NCBI RefSeq assembly: GCF_010977555.1
Contig: NZ_CP048816.1
Coordinates: forward strand, 62,001 to 126,000
Source of the DNA: Caulobacter rhizosphaerae
GTDB lineage: Bacteria > Pseudomonadota > Alphaproteobacteria > Caulobacterales > Caulobacteraceae
Length of the DNA: 64,000 nucleotides
Direction of reading: 5' to 3'
This document shows positions 42,374 to 50,784 of this stretch, in pieces. The position numbers were made by a program, and so were the translations under genes. Position 1 is the stretch's first letter; every line of letters starts with the position of its first letter. A model generated the notes under the pieces. That model had not been told where the DNA came from, did no database searches, and worked only from the letters and a program-made list of their open reading frames with translations.

Positions 42374-45120
42374 TCGACGATCGCCGCCGCGCGCCGCCGA
42401 CCGCGGCCGAGCTGATGACGGACGGGCCGGTGCGCGATCTATGGGGGCGCGCCGCGGTTCGAGAGCGGTTCCAGTCAGGGGACCTGCTAGGTGGCTGGCT
42501 GGGCGCGCGCGGCTCTTCATCGTCGGCCCAGCTGGAGCTGGCTCAGCGCACGGCGCTTGATCTGCAGCTATTGGCGACGCCGGCGGAGGCCGCCGACGGT
42601 TCCCCCGCCGTGCGGCTCAGGCAACGCGATCGCGTGCGCGTGCTGAACGCGATCGGCGCCGCCGACGCCAAGCGTTTTCTCGACGAGATCGCGCCGGACG
42701 ACAAGACCCAGGGCGAGGCCCTGCTTTCAACGATCCTCAACGGTGACGCCGTCGCCGTGGACGCGGCCAATCGGCTCGGACTGGCGACCTGGGCTCAAGT
42801 GGCGCCGCTGGCCGAGGCGGTGGGGGCGTCCATCGCGACCGACCTCGCCACGGTTCGTCGGCGGATGGATGAGCTGGACTTTCTCAACCTCGTCGGTGGC
42901 GCGGATCTGCCACGCTTCATCGGCCGAACGCGCGAGTTGGCGAAGCTCCATCGGGCGTGGGCCAGGGGGGTGCCCGTCGTGGAAATCGAGGCTCCTGGCG
43001 GCATGGGAAAGTCCATGTTGATCGCCAGGTTCGTTTCCGAATTGCTGGAAAATCCAGAAGAGCGCCCGACGGCGATCTTTCACGTGGACTTCGATCGGCG
43101 TGACCTGCAAAGGGCCCGCCCCGTGACGATCCTGGCCGAATGCCTGCGTCAGGTTGACCGGTGGATAGACGAACCGCGAGCGCGACGGATCGCGGCGAAC
43201 GCGGTCGCGTCGGCGACCTGGGTCGACGATGAAGACGATTATGGCCACTCGCGGGCATCGGAGTCGTTTTCCATGCACCAAGACAGGTTCGCGGCCGATC
43301 TTGGCTTTCTGCTTCGCGAGAGCTCCAGGCACAAGCGTCCTCGAGTGGTGATCATCGCCGACAGCGCCGAGCAGGTTTTCGATTTCAATGACCTGGCCGC
43401 TGAAAGCCCCCTGATCGCGGCTGACATGCTGCGCCGCGAAGCCGGCTGCCAGGTCATGGTGATCTATGGGTCCCGCCATTTTCCCCCGTTCTGGCGCTCG
43501 GGCGAGCGCCGGATCATCCTTGGCGTCCTGAGCCCCGATCAGGCCAAGGCCTATCTGACGACCGAGGCGGCCCGCTTTGGGGTCACGATCGCCAAGGCTC
43601 ACTTGACGCGTGTCATCGGTGCGGTCGGCCGCTCGCCGCTGGCCCTCAGATTCGCGGCGCGCCTCTTGGCGTCCGACGAAGTCGACGACGCCGAGGCGTG
43701 GCTCGACGCCGTGGAATCCGATCCCGAACGCATTCAGGCGACGCTGTACGACCGCGTGCTGCGGCGCATTCGCGATCCGGCGTTGCGTAGGCTGGCGCGT
43801 CCGGGATTGCTCGTGCGGCGGCTGACCACAGAGGTTATCTCGCAAGTCCTAGCTGGGCCCTGTGATCTGGATTTCCGTGAGGCCTCGCCGGACGGCCTAC
43901 TGGCCGCGGCGGAAATGGAAGGGCAGCTGTTTCGCCGCGACCCCGCCGATCCAGGCGCCGTTTGGCATCGGTCGGATGTGCGCGCCCTGATGCTGCGCGA
44001 CCTCGACGCGACGATCCCCAGTTCCGTCGCGCGTGCGATAAACCTAGCCGCTATCGAGTTTTACGCCTGCTTCGACGATCCGATTTCGAGAGGCGAGGAA
44101 CTCTATCATCGTTTGCGTCTGGGCCAGTCTGGCCACCTCATCGCCGAGCGTTGGATCCCCGAGGCTGGCGATCGGCTAAAGCTGGCCGCGGAGGAGTTCG
44201 GACCAGGCGCTAGATCGACGCTGCGCAGCCTGCTCGGAACCGCGTCCCTGCGATACCGGGAAGGCGTCAAAGGCTTGCGGGAGGCCGAGGAGGCGCTGAC
44301 GGACTTTCCCGATGGATACGCCGAATTGCGACGCGTGATCAGACGCGACATTCAACAAGGCCTAGCCCCGCTTCCAACGCTGGCCCGTTACGGGTTGGAT
44401 CGTTTGGATGGGCCGCTGGGCGACGTATACGCCGAAGCCCTGGTGGTGGCCGGCTGCTGGCACGATCTCTTGATCCAGGCCAATCGGCTAAGGTCGAATT
44501 GGCGACATGTCCCTCCGTCGTCGGCCGCCTCGATCTACGCCACGACCGCCGGCGTGCTCGAAGGATTGGGTCGGCTTTCCGAGGCTTTCACCTATTGGGA
44601 TATCGCCGGAAGCATCGTGCTTGGACCGTCCACCGACCAGGATGGAGAGCGTTTGGCTCTAGGCGTTAGCGTGGGACAGGCACGAATACGTCGCAAGACG
44701 ATGCCCCTTGGCGTGTCGCGGCGAAACGCGGAGCTTGATCGCCTTTTCCGGGAGGCGCGCGGGAGCGAGCAAGCGCTACACGGCGGGGCGGTGCTTTTGC
44801 GGGAATTGGTGGCCGAACTCATCGAAATCCTGGGAGACGGCTATCACGAGGGCTTTCGGCAGGTCTTTGATTGGCTGCAGGTTCTGCTGGAGCGAAACGA
44901 AGCCTTCCCCAGCGCCCTGGACAACCCCGCTCGCGCCAAGGAGATCGCGCGCGTCCTCGGGGCGCCGGATTGGCCGATGAATGAGCTCATGTCCTTGCTT
45001 CGCAAGCAGCTCTACGAGGCGCGCCATGATGAAAGACAAATGGCCGCCTGGGCGCGCTTGCTGCGAGAGGAAGTGGATTGGACCCTGGCGAAGGCCGTCT
45101 CGCGTCGATCGTCGAACTAG
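42370..45120 (+). CDS. STAND-type ATPase sensor of the protease locus
   Basis: 916 residues; ATG 42370 in an ATGA overlap with the previous gene. Residues ~1-150 form a helical N-terminal region. The ATPase domain begins near 185 (RFIGRTRELAKLH), with Walker A Lys214 in APGGMGKSM and Walker B RVVIIADSAEQVF; a winged-helix region follows. The C-terminal ~350 residues are helical, TPR-like repeats (GLREAEEALTDFPDGYAELR). This is the STAND layout: repeats sense, ATPase switches, and the N-terminus recruits effectors, here probably the EAD protease or the P-loop partner upstream (inference). Confidence 0.72.
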   Translation: MIDDRRRAPPTAAELMTDGPVRDLWGRAAVRERFQSGDLLGGWLGARGSSSSAQLELAQRTALDLQLLATPAEAADGSPAVRLRQRDRVRVLNAIGAADAKRFLDEIAPDDKTQGEALLSTILNGDAVAVDAANRLGLATWAQVAPLAEAVGASIATDLATVRRRMDELDFLNLVGGADLPRFIGRTRELAKLHRAWARGVPVVEIEAPGGMGKSMLIARFVSELLENPEERPTAIFHVDFDRRDLQRARPVTILAECLRQVDRWIDEPRARRIAANAVASATWVDDEDDYGHSRASESFSMHQDRFAADLGFLLRESSRHKRPRVVIIADSAEQVFDFNDLAAESPLIAADMLRREAGCQVMVIYGSRHFPPFWRSGERRIILGVLSPDQAKAYLTTEAARFGVTIAKAHLTRVIGAVGRSPLALRFAARLLASDEVDDAEAWLDAVESDPERIQATLYDRVLRRIRDPALRRLARPGLLVRRLTTEVISQVLAGPCDLDFREASPDGLLAAAEMEGQLFRRDPADPGAVWHRSDVRALMLRDLDATIPSSVARAINLAAIEFYACFDDPISRGEELYHRLRLGQSGHLIAERWIPEAGDRLKLAAEEFGPGARSTLRSLLGTASLRYREGVKGLREAEEALTDFPDGYAELRRVIRRDIQQGLAPLPTLARYGLDRLDGPLGDVYAEALVVAGCWHDLLIQANRLRSNWRHVPPSSAASIYATTAGVLEGLGRLSEAFTYWDIAGSIVLGPSTDQDGERLALGVSVGQARIRRKTMPLGVSRRNAELDRLFREARGSEQALHGGAVLLRELVAELIEILGDGYHEGFRQVFDWLQVLLERNEAFPSALDNPARAKEIARVLGAPDWPMNELMSLLRKQLYEARHDERQMAAWARLLREEVDWTLAKAVSRRSSN

Positions 45121-45128
45121 CGGGGCTT

Positions 45129-45686
45129 TCAAGGACGATAGTCGGGGGCGGGAGAGGCCTTCCAGTACCGCTGATAGTATTGCTCGACGGGGAGGTCGGG
45201 CGCTCGGCGCTCGCCCGTCTTCCAGTCAGCGAAAGCCGTCTTCCAGGCCGAGGCCTCCTTGGCGTACGCGCCGCCGCCGCCCAGCCGGACGGCGCGATAC
45301 ATGACCGTGCGTCGAGCCAGACTGACGTTAAGGTCGGCCATGGCGTCGAGGAATATCCGATCGGCGAAGGCGCGTTGGCCAGTCTCGCCGATCAGGTATA
45401 GCCAGTCATGCAGGACGGCCGCCTTGGCGTGTCGGCCGAACGGCGGGAAAACGCCGCGCACGGCCGTGGGAATTGACGCGAAGTCGGTGACATAGCCCTC
45501 GGGGACGTCGATCTGAGCGCCAGACGCGGTGTGAATATAGCGGAAGCCGTAGGCCACGACCGCAGTGGTCCGGCCCTCCTTTTCCTCCGCTGAATCCAGC
45601 ACCGCCACAACCAGCGGCAGCGGCATGACCGGCGCGTAGGCTTCCAGGCCGCCCTTTGGGTTTGGCTCCAGAGGTTCGAAAGGCAA
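45129..45686 (-). CDS. DUF1353 family protein
   Basis: 185 residues from TTG 45686, with GGAG about eight bases upstream. The core is DUF1353: GYVTDFASIPTAVRG, then AAVLHDWLYLIGETGQRAFADRIF and MYRAVRLGGGGAY. DUF1353 proteins are frequent in phages and phage-derived regions; the conserved Asp/His residues suggest a small hydrolase or structural role, but none is proven. Converges on the STAND gene with eight bases between stops. It may mark an old phage insertion. Confidence 0.8.
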   Translation of the reverse strand: MPFEPLEPNPKGGLEAYAPVMPLPLVVAVLDSAEEKEGRTTAVVAYGFRYIHTASGAQIDVPEGYVTDFASIPTAVRGVFPPFGRHAKAAVLHDWLYLIGETGQRAFADRIFLDAMADLNVSLARRTVMYRAVRLGGGGAYAKEASAWKTAFADWKTGERRAPDLPVEQYYQRYWKASPAPDYRP

Positions 45687-45741
45687 TGCCCGATCTCCGC
45701 GTTTCGACTTCGCTGGCTTCCCGGTGAAGTGGTTGGGGTAA

Positions 45742-45756
45742 GATAACGGCGTTATC
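45742..45756. promoter_or_regulatory. Short palindrome between divergent ORFs
   Basis: GATAAC-GGC-GTTATC is a perfect 6-bp inverted repeat lying between the DUF1353 start (45686, minus) and a small plus-strand ORF. It is a candidate operator; no regulator gene is adjacent. Confidence 0.35.
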
Positions 45757-45757
45757 G

Positions 45758-46006
45758 ATGAATGTCATGGTGAAGCTTCGGCGCGGGCAAGACGTGTTGG
45801 GACGCATTCTTGCGAAGCTTGGCGTCCGCGTTCTCGACCGAGATTTTCTCCAGTGCGCGGGCGGAGATCCCCTCGTTCCAATAAGCGCCCCCGACGCCTG
45901 GGTTTTGACATCGCCGTGCGACCTGGCGAGCCTTTTCGATGAAGCCTGGTTCAAGGTCTGGTCCAAGGCGATCGGACTCATTCGTCCTGGTGTGGGTGTG
46001 TCCTAG
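45758..46006 (+). CDS. Possible small protein of unknown function
   Basis: 82 residues from ATG 45758 (or ATG 45767). Third positions are mostly G or C, and the residue mix is balanced (RILAKLGVRVLDRDFLQCAG, SLFDEAWFKVWSKAIGLIRP), which favours coding. No ribosome-binding site is apparent and the frame overlaps the stop of the convergent DUF5677 gene by four bases. No family recognised. Confidence 0.35.
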   Translation: MNVMVKLRRGQDVLGRILAKLGVRVLDRDFLQCAGGDPLVPISAPDAWVLTSPCDLASLFDEAWFKVWSKAIGLIRPGVGVS

Positions 46007-47097
46007 CCGAGAGCAACCGACAGGCTCTTGTGGAACTTGGCGAGGCTCTTGGCCTCGGCCTTCCGCGCGACGGGTCCGATCTCCTGACTGAGCTTCATCA
46101 GGACCCGGGCGGCGACGAGCCGATCAAGGTTCAAACGGGTGAACAGCAGGGTCGAGGTCACATGGGTCAAGCTGGCCGCGACGAGCGCCAACGGCGACGT
46201 CATGCCCGAATTGCTGGCGCCGGCAAGCAGCAGGGGGTGGTCACGTTCGCTTTGGCCCAGCAGATCTTCCGAAGGGTGATGGCCGCCATGATTATGGGCG
46301 CAAGCCCACTGATAGACACCGCGCCAATGGCCCATGTCGACACCATCCTCGATCTGCCGGAAGTTGGGCTTCTTGGCGCCGTTTAGGGCTGGGCTGGCCC
46401 AGCCATATTGATTTTCCATTTCGTCGCCAAATATCGCCTTGATCTCGACCGCCCGGCTTTCGAGCATGGCGATGGCCGCGGGATCATGAGGCTCGAAGTC
46501 GCCGGCCTTGGCCGCCGCGTTCCATGCCCTGGCCGCCTTGGCGGCCTGGACGTCGGCGTGGACCAGGTAGCGCGCCGCGATGATTGGTCCATGATCGCGA
46601 ATGAACAGCGCCACCACGTTCAACTCGTAGAGCGTCCGCCAGCGCGCGATCGCCCCATCGGCGTAGCCGCCGCCCATCAAGCAGAGCACCTCGGACGCCA
46701 CGAGCAGGCAACGGGCATGGATCGCGACAAGGGCTTGAAACACCGTGTCGTCGTCCGCATCCGCTTCGGCGTGGAAATGGCGTGCGAAGGCGTCGGACGC
46801 CTCGTAGGCGATCGCCATGATCATTTCGAGCAGGTCGAAGGCCTTGCGCCAACGTTTGAAGTTGCGGGCCTCGAACCCCTTCCGATCGGCGCGCCGACCA
46901 CGCAGCATCGCCGGAGCGCGAGCACGCAATTCCTTCAGCAGCACCTTGGCCGCGCCTTTCGAGGATCTGACGATCGTCCGATTGATGACCGCCTCGACTT
47001 CCTCGGGCGGAAGATCGGCGTCCTTGCAAGCCTTGGCGACCATTCTCTCGAATTCGCCGTGGAGATCGTCCATCGACCAGGGATCGGTCTTGCCCAT
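46003..47097 (-). CDS. DUF5677 family protein
   Basis: 364 residues from ATG 47097, with AAGGAGG upstream; the frame is open further but lacks a better site. All-helical protein. The middle (MGGGYADGAIARWRTLYELNVVALFIRDHGP) and the AARYLVHADVQAAK stretch fit DUF5677, a family found widely in accessory regions. Two C-terminal alanine-rich helices follow. No membrane segment is certain. Function unknown; DUF5677 proteins are sometimes HEPN-like, but no Arg-X4-His motif is evident here. Confidence 0.75.
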   Translation of the reverse strand: MGKTDPWSMDDLHGEFERMVAKACKDADLPPEEVEAVINRTIVRSSKGAAKVLLKELRARAPAMLRGRRADRKGFEARNFKRWRKAFDLLEMIMAIAYEASDAFARHFHAEADADDDTVFQALVAIHARCLLVASEVLCLMGGGYADGAIARWRTLYELNVVALFIRDHGPIIAARYLVHADVQAAKAARAWNAAAKAGDFEPHDPAAIAMLESRAVEIKAIFGDEMENQYGWASPALNGAKKPNFRQIEDGVDMGHWRGVYQWACAHNHGGHHPSEDLLGQSERDHPLLLAGASNSGMTSPLALVAASLTHVTSTLLFTRLNLDRLVAARVLMKLSQEIGPVARKAEAKSLAKFHKSLSVALG

Positions 47098-47206
47098 CGA
47101 GGATTCCTCCTTGCCGCTAGTTACCTGGCTAAGCTTTCGCGAGAGCAAAGGCGGCTTCGCGCAAACCGGTGGCGATGTCGATGGCGCGGCGGCTCGGTCG
47201 TGGCCA

Positions 47207-47842
47207 TCAATCCTCCTCCACGGGCACCGTGGTGGTGGGTTCTGTCACCAGGGCTTCGAGGTCGTGGATGATCCGGACGCCTTGTCCGCAGTTCAGGATC
47301 GCGGCGCTGGATCCCAGCCACAGCACGTCCACGCCAAGGCAGCGTTTGTCCAATTTGCTCTCGGGGGCCACCCGCAGACCGGTGTGATAGACGGCTGGCC
47401 AAGCGACACGACGGGTTGCCAGGCTCCAGCCCGACTTGAGGAAGCCGTGCGCGCCCCAAAGGCTGATGAACAGTGTGCCGGCCAGGGCCACGCCCAGCAC
47501 CACGTAGAGCGAGATCTGATGATCTTCTCGCGCTTCGGCCACCAACTCCTCGACGCTCCGCCGGCGTCGTGGGCCGGGGTCGAGCCTTTCGGTGATGCGT
47601 TCCGCGGCCCATCTTGACGCGGCCAGGACGATCAGACCCACGACGAAGCTCATGACGAATTTGGGGAAGAGGGAGAACCCGCCCATGACCACGTCGGTCG
47701 GGCCGGCGATCATGAAATAGCTCGCCCGCCATGCCGCCCAGAACAAGAGCCCGTTCGACAGCGCGCTGATCGCGAAGACGCCGGCGGTCGCCGCGCTGCA
47801 GAAGTAGAGGGCTCGGACAATCGGCGTGTCGGCATTGGACAA
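47207..47842 (-). CDS. Integral membrane protein of unknown function
   Basis: 211 residues from ATG 47842 with about four hydrophobic segments: one at 10-36 (ALYFCSAATAGVFAISALSN), a pair near 40-80 (GFSLFPKFVMSFVVGLIVLA), and one at 110-130 (LYVVLGVALAGTLFISLWG). A charged loop (GPRRRRSVEELVAEAREDH) sits between the third and fourth. The C-terminus is acidic. No family recognised. It is on the same strand as DUF5677, about 110 bases upstream of it, and could be co-transcribed. Confidence 0.6.
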   Translation of the reverse strand: MSNADTPIVRALYFCSAATAGVFAISALSNGLLFWAAWRASYFMIAGPTDVVMGGFSLFPKFVMSFVVGLIVLAASRWAAERITERLDPGPRRRRSVEELVAEAREDHQISLYVVLGVALAGTLFISLWGAHGFLKSGWSLATRRVAWPAVYHTGLRVAPESKLDKRCLGVDVLWLGSSAAILNCGQGVRIIHDLEALVTEPTTTVPVEED

Positions 47843-48154
47843 GGGGATGCCTTCTAGGTTGGGCGGCTGCGAACAGCGATCCTAGCCCGGCGGCTGGAAG
47901 TGCGGTGCGTCTTGTGTGCCGCGGAGAAGTATTCGTAGGGCCCAATCGGTATGGCGTGGCAGATGTCACCGACTCTTTAAGTCGCGACCGACGCGCCCGG
48001 CGAATGCGCGGGATACCGCCTAGTGCTGCCATGCAGTCTCACGACGTGACCATTTGGTTGCTTGACATGCCTAACTGGTACAGGGGTGACATTCTCATCC
48101 GGCCGCTACAGATTGTTTGCGCCTAACAAATCTTATCGGAAATAATGTCTACCC
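47843..48154. other. Intergenic region
   Basis: No convincing gene. TTGACA at 48061-48066 and the AT-rich 48108-48150 segment (with TTGTT...AACAA inverted bases) may form the promoter of the next small ORF. Confidence 0.3.
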
Positions 48155-48451
48155 TTGATCATCAGTGTCCTGACCGACCGGGAGCCGACGACAGCGGGAG
48201 CTTTCGCGCGGCGCCTTGCTCACCCACCCCAATGGGATCTGGGGTTCATCGCAGGCCTGTTGCGTGAGGCGGAAGGTGTCGCTCGCACTGGCCGCCGTGA
48301 AGGCCGCCCTGCCAGCGACCTTATCAAAACGGCGGTCCAGGATCCGAATGTTCGCGACATGCTTTCATCTGCGCTCGCCGCCCTTCGGACGTCCGAGGAC
48401 ATGGTGCGCCAGGCGATCGTCGCCGGAAGCAAGACGATTGGTTTAGACTAG
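48155..48451 (+). CDS. Small protein of unknown function
   Basis: 98 residues if started at TTG 48155; no ribosome-binding site is clear and the true start is uncertain. The text is coding-like with GC-rich third positions (WDLGFIAGLLREAEGVARTG, VRDMLSSALAALRTSEDMVR) and predicts two or three helices. No family recognised. It stands alone between the membrane-protein gene and the AbiE region. Confidence 0.42.
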   Translation: MIISVLTDREPTTAGAFARRLAHPPQWDLGFIAGLLREAEGVARTGRREGRPASDLIKTAVQDPNVRDMLSSALAALRTSEDMVRQAIVAGSKTIGLD

Positions 48452-48701
48452 CGCCGCACCTGCGCTGGGTCATTTAGCGCTGGAGCGCGATGGCGCCGTG
48501 CTGTCCAGGCCCCGTCGGAATTCTACCGGTGTCTGATCACCACTCGACAGCCCGATCGTCATCGTAGCGCATCCCTTGCAGGTAACGGCGTCTCCAAGCC
48601 TGTGGCGGCGGCCTTCCTGCGCCGATTGCGTCGGTCGATCGTGGCAGCGTTGCGCGGGAGGGCGACGCATTCCAAGGTCGCCCCACGATCGGAGCGCCAT
48701 C

Positions 48702-48971
48702 ATGACCTTCAGCATCAAGGACCATCCGTTCTATGTGCGGATGAAGCAGTTGCCGCCGCAGGAGGTGGCCGCCTGGGTGCTGGGCGAGGCGCCGGTCGAA
48801 GCGGTCGAGGCGAAGCTTCGCAAGGAGGCGTTCCGCCGGGTGGCCAAGCACATTACCGCGGGCAAGGCCGAGCGGAGCAAGCACGGCTTCAACTCCGACA
48901 CCAACGGCGAGATCGCCCGAGCGATGGAGTGGGCGTTTCAGGCCGGGCTCAAGGCCGCAAGCAAGACCTAG
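48702..48971 (+). CDS. Small conserved-looking protein of unknown function
   Basis: 89 residues from ATG 48702 with GGAG about seven bases upstream. Basic and helical: FYVRMKQLPPQEVAAWVLGE, then KHITAGKAERSKHGFNSDTN. No membrane segment. Its stop overlaps the end of the convergent AbiEii gene by four bases. A nucleic-acid-binding role is possible from the charge, but this is a guess. Confidence 0.55.
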   Translation: MTFSIKDHPFYVRMKQLPPQEVAAWVLGEAPVEAVEAKLRKEAFRRVAKHITAGKAERSKHGFNSDTNGEIARAMEWAFQAGLKAASKT

Positions 48972-50026
48972 GACGCCGGTGTGGCGTTCAATCGGGCTTC
49001 GAGGGCGACGATGCTGGCCAGCACGTCCTCGAAAGCCGGCGGCGTTCCGAAGATCATCCGGGCCATAAGGTCGTAGTCCTTGGCCAGGCGCGCGGTCATT
49101 TCATCATGGGGAACCAGCCCGTAGGTTGGCGGCCGGGCGGCGGCGAGGTTGGCGTCCGGACGATTGAAGAACAGGCGCGCGTGCAGCGCGCAGTTCTCGG
49201 CCAGGACCTGGTCAGCTAGGGCGCGTTCGCCACGGTCCGATTGGACCAGCCGGTGGAGGTCATAATAATGGCGCGACACGCGCTGACCCTCGCCCCGCAG
49301 CACGCCCTTGCTGTCGAACGCCGCGCGCAGGCCATGGAGGATGAGCACCTTGTCCCAGAATGTGCGCTCGGGATCGACCGTGGTGACGTTGGCGACCGTC
49401 AGGTCCAGGTCGGCGACCTCGGCCGCAAGATAGGGCGTGACCGCGAGGGGCGCGTTCGGGTCCAGCGCCGAGCGGGCGCCGCTTTCGATCGTCACGTGGC
49501 CGGCGATGTAGGCGTCGGCGGCCAGGGCGCTCGGATAGACCACCCGCAGGTTCAGCCGATCGGCCGGATCCTCGGCGATGCGCAGGGCGCCGGCCGGCAG
49601 GCCCAGCCGCTCGACCGTGGCGGCCGTCAGGGCCTCGAGTTCCCCGCGCAGCCGGCCCTGGATGTAACCGGCGCAGACATCGGAGAGGTTTTCCAGCCAG
49701 GCTTTGCGCTTCTTGCCTGAGAGCGCGTCGAGCTCGGTCAGGCTTTCGCCTTCGCCCAGGTCGTCGCGAAAGACCGTGACGTCGATGTCCTCCGAGAAGC
49801 GGGCGATCAGTCCAAAGCCCTTAGAGAGCGAGGTGCCGCCCTTGAAGAGCAGTCTGGGACCTCCGGCGGGCAGGCGGTTGAACAACTGATCCAGGGTCCA
49901 GCAGACCCAGAAGTCCTTCTCGACATTCTGCGGCGTGGTCCCCAGGCGAGCGGCCGTGGTGTTGAACAGGCCCCGTCGGTCATCCTCACCGGCGCCGATC
50001 ACCTGGTCGACGGCGAGGTGGGCCAT
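48968..50026 (-). CDS. abiEii: AbiEii-type nucleotidyltransferase toxin
   Basis: 352 residues from ATG 50026; the start overlaps the antitoxin stop in TGATG. The nucleotidyltransferase signature is plain: LLFKGGTSLSKGFGLI followed by RFSEDIDVTVF (Gly-Ser and Asp-x-Asp motifs), with a second acidic patch downstream (DRLNLRVVYPS) and the family's PERTFWDKVLILH segment. AbiEii/Sav1826 toxins transfer nucleotides, in known members to tRNA ends or other acceptors, and stop growth. Type IV toxin-antitoxin pairs of this kind give abortive infection against phages. The order antitoxin then toxin is standard. Confidence 0.9.
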   Translation of the reverse strand: MAHLAVDQVIGAGEDDRRGLFNTTAARLGTTPQNVEKDFWVCWTLDQLFNRLPAGGPRLLFKGGTSLSKGFGLIARFSEDIDVTVFRDDLGEGESLTELDALSGKKRKAWLENLSDVCAGYIQGRLRGELEALTAATVERLGLPAGALRIAEDPADRLNLRVVYPSALAADAYIAGHVTIESGARSALDPNAPLAVTPYLAAEVADLDLTVANVTTVDPERTFWDKVLILHGLRAAFDSKGVLRGEGQRVSRHYYDLHRLVQSDRGERALADQVLAENCALHARLFFNRPDANLAAARPPTYGLVPHDEMTARLAKDYDLMARMIFGTPPAFEDVLASIVALEARLNATPAS

Positions 50027-50691
50027 CAGGCGGTCGCGCCCCGCGCCAGTTCGTCGGCGATGAACGGCCGGACGCGGTCCTGCATCCAGGTCGGCAGGCT
50101 GGAAAAACCCGCGGCGAGATCAGCGCGCAGGTCCCCTCCCCGCTCGGGGTCTTCCAGAAGGTCGGTCAGACGGCGCAGATGCGCCGCGGTGAAATCGCCG
50201 CGCGCTTCGATGTCGCGCAGCCAATGCAGGGCCTGGACCAGGCGCATGGCCGGCCGGCCCGCCCAGACCAGCTTGGTTGGCGAGGTCGGGCGAAAGACGA
50301 TGTCCATCTGGCCCAGATGGATCGGTTTCAGGCGCCCTTCGGTATGGACTACGATCTTTGCCGGCACGGCGGTTGTGAAGCCCAGGTCGTTGGCCGCAGT
50401 CATGCCGTCCACCAGCAGGCGCAGGTGGTCACGTCGGGCCACCGCGTCGATGACGGACCTGGGGTCGGGCGGGTTGGGCTGGCGCGTCAGGCTGTTGATG
50501 GCGGGGCGGTCGTAGAAGCCGCGGTCGATGCGGCGCAAGCGGCCCTGAACGGCGCGGCGTTGCAAGGCCTTGTCGACGGCGTCGCGCGCCCCTAGGTCCA
50601 GGAAGTCGGACGGCGTCCAGACATAACGGCGCGGCGCGGCGTCGATCCGCGTGTCCATCTGAGTGCTCAAGGGTGTGGCGGCGCCGGTCAT
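50026..50691 (-). CDS. abiEi: AbiEi-type antitoxin (DUF6088-like)
   Basis: 221 residues from ATG 50691. Earlier in-frame ATGs at 50721 and 50727 lie inside or upstream of the operator/promoter, so they are less likely. The N-terminal part is a winged-helix-like domain (YVWTPSDFLDLGARDAVDKA, QGRLRRIDRGFYDRP) followed by an alpha/beta domain (PAKIVVHTEGRLKPIHLGQM) usual in this antitoxin group. The protein represses its own operon and counters the AbiEii toxin. With the predicted -10 at 50705-50700, the mRNA would start only two or three bases before the ATG, i.e. nearly leaderless. Confidence 0.82.
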   Translation of the reverse strand: MTGAATPLSTQMDTRIDAAPRRYVWTPSDFLDLGARDAVDKALQRRAVQGRLRRIDRGFYDRPAINSLTRQPNPPDPRSVIDAVARRDHLRLLVDGMTAANDLGFTTAVPAKIVVHTEGRLKPIHLGQMDIVFRPTSPTKLVWAGRPAMRLVQALHWLRDIEARGDFTAAHLRRLTDLLEDPERGGDLRADLAAGFSSLPTWMQDRVRPFIADELARGATA

Positions 50692-50728
50692 GTCCGAAAT
50701 ATGTATACGAGTTTCGGACATCTTCAAG
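50691..50728 (-). promoter_or_regulatory. AbiE operator/promoter
   Basis: TGTCCGAAA (50691-50699) and TTTCGGACA (50712-50720) are perfect 9-bp inverted repeats, with self-complementary GTATAC exactly at the centre (50703-50708). Reading minus, TTGAAG (50727-50722) and TACATA (50705-50700) form a promoter with a 16-base spacer, covered by the operator. This fits autorepression by the antitoxin. Confidence 0.65.
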
Positions 50729-50740
50729 CGCGAACACCGC

Positions 50741-50784
50741 CGCGCCCTGGCCTTATCGGCATATGCCGATAAGGCCAGGGCGCG
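50741..50784. repeat. 44-bp perfect palindrome
   Basis: The 22 bases from 50741 are followed at once by their exact reverse complement to 50784, with no spacer; the centre is GGCATATGCC. It lies just upstream of the AbiE promoter. It could be a dimeric regulator site, a two-way terminator, a recombination or a replication-related site. It is not followed by a T-tract. Confidence 0.85.

Noticed and set aside
45406-45981. Open frame antisense to the small ORF at 45758 and overlapping DUF1353
   Set aside because: It is a shadow frame of DUF1353 in its second half and has low-complexity text in the first.
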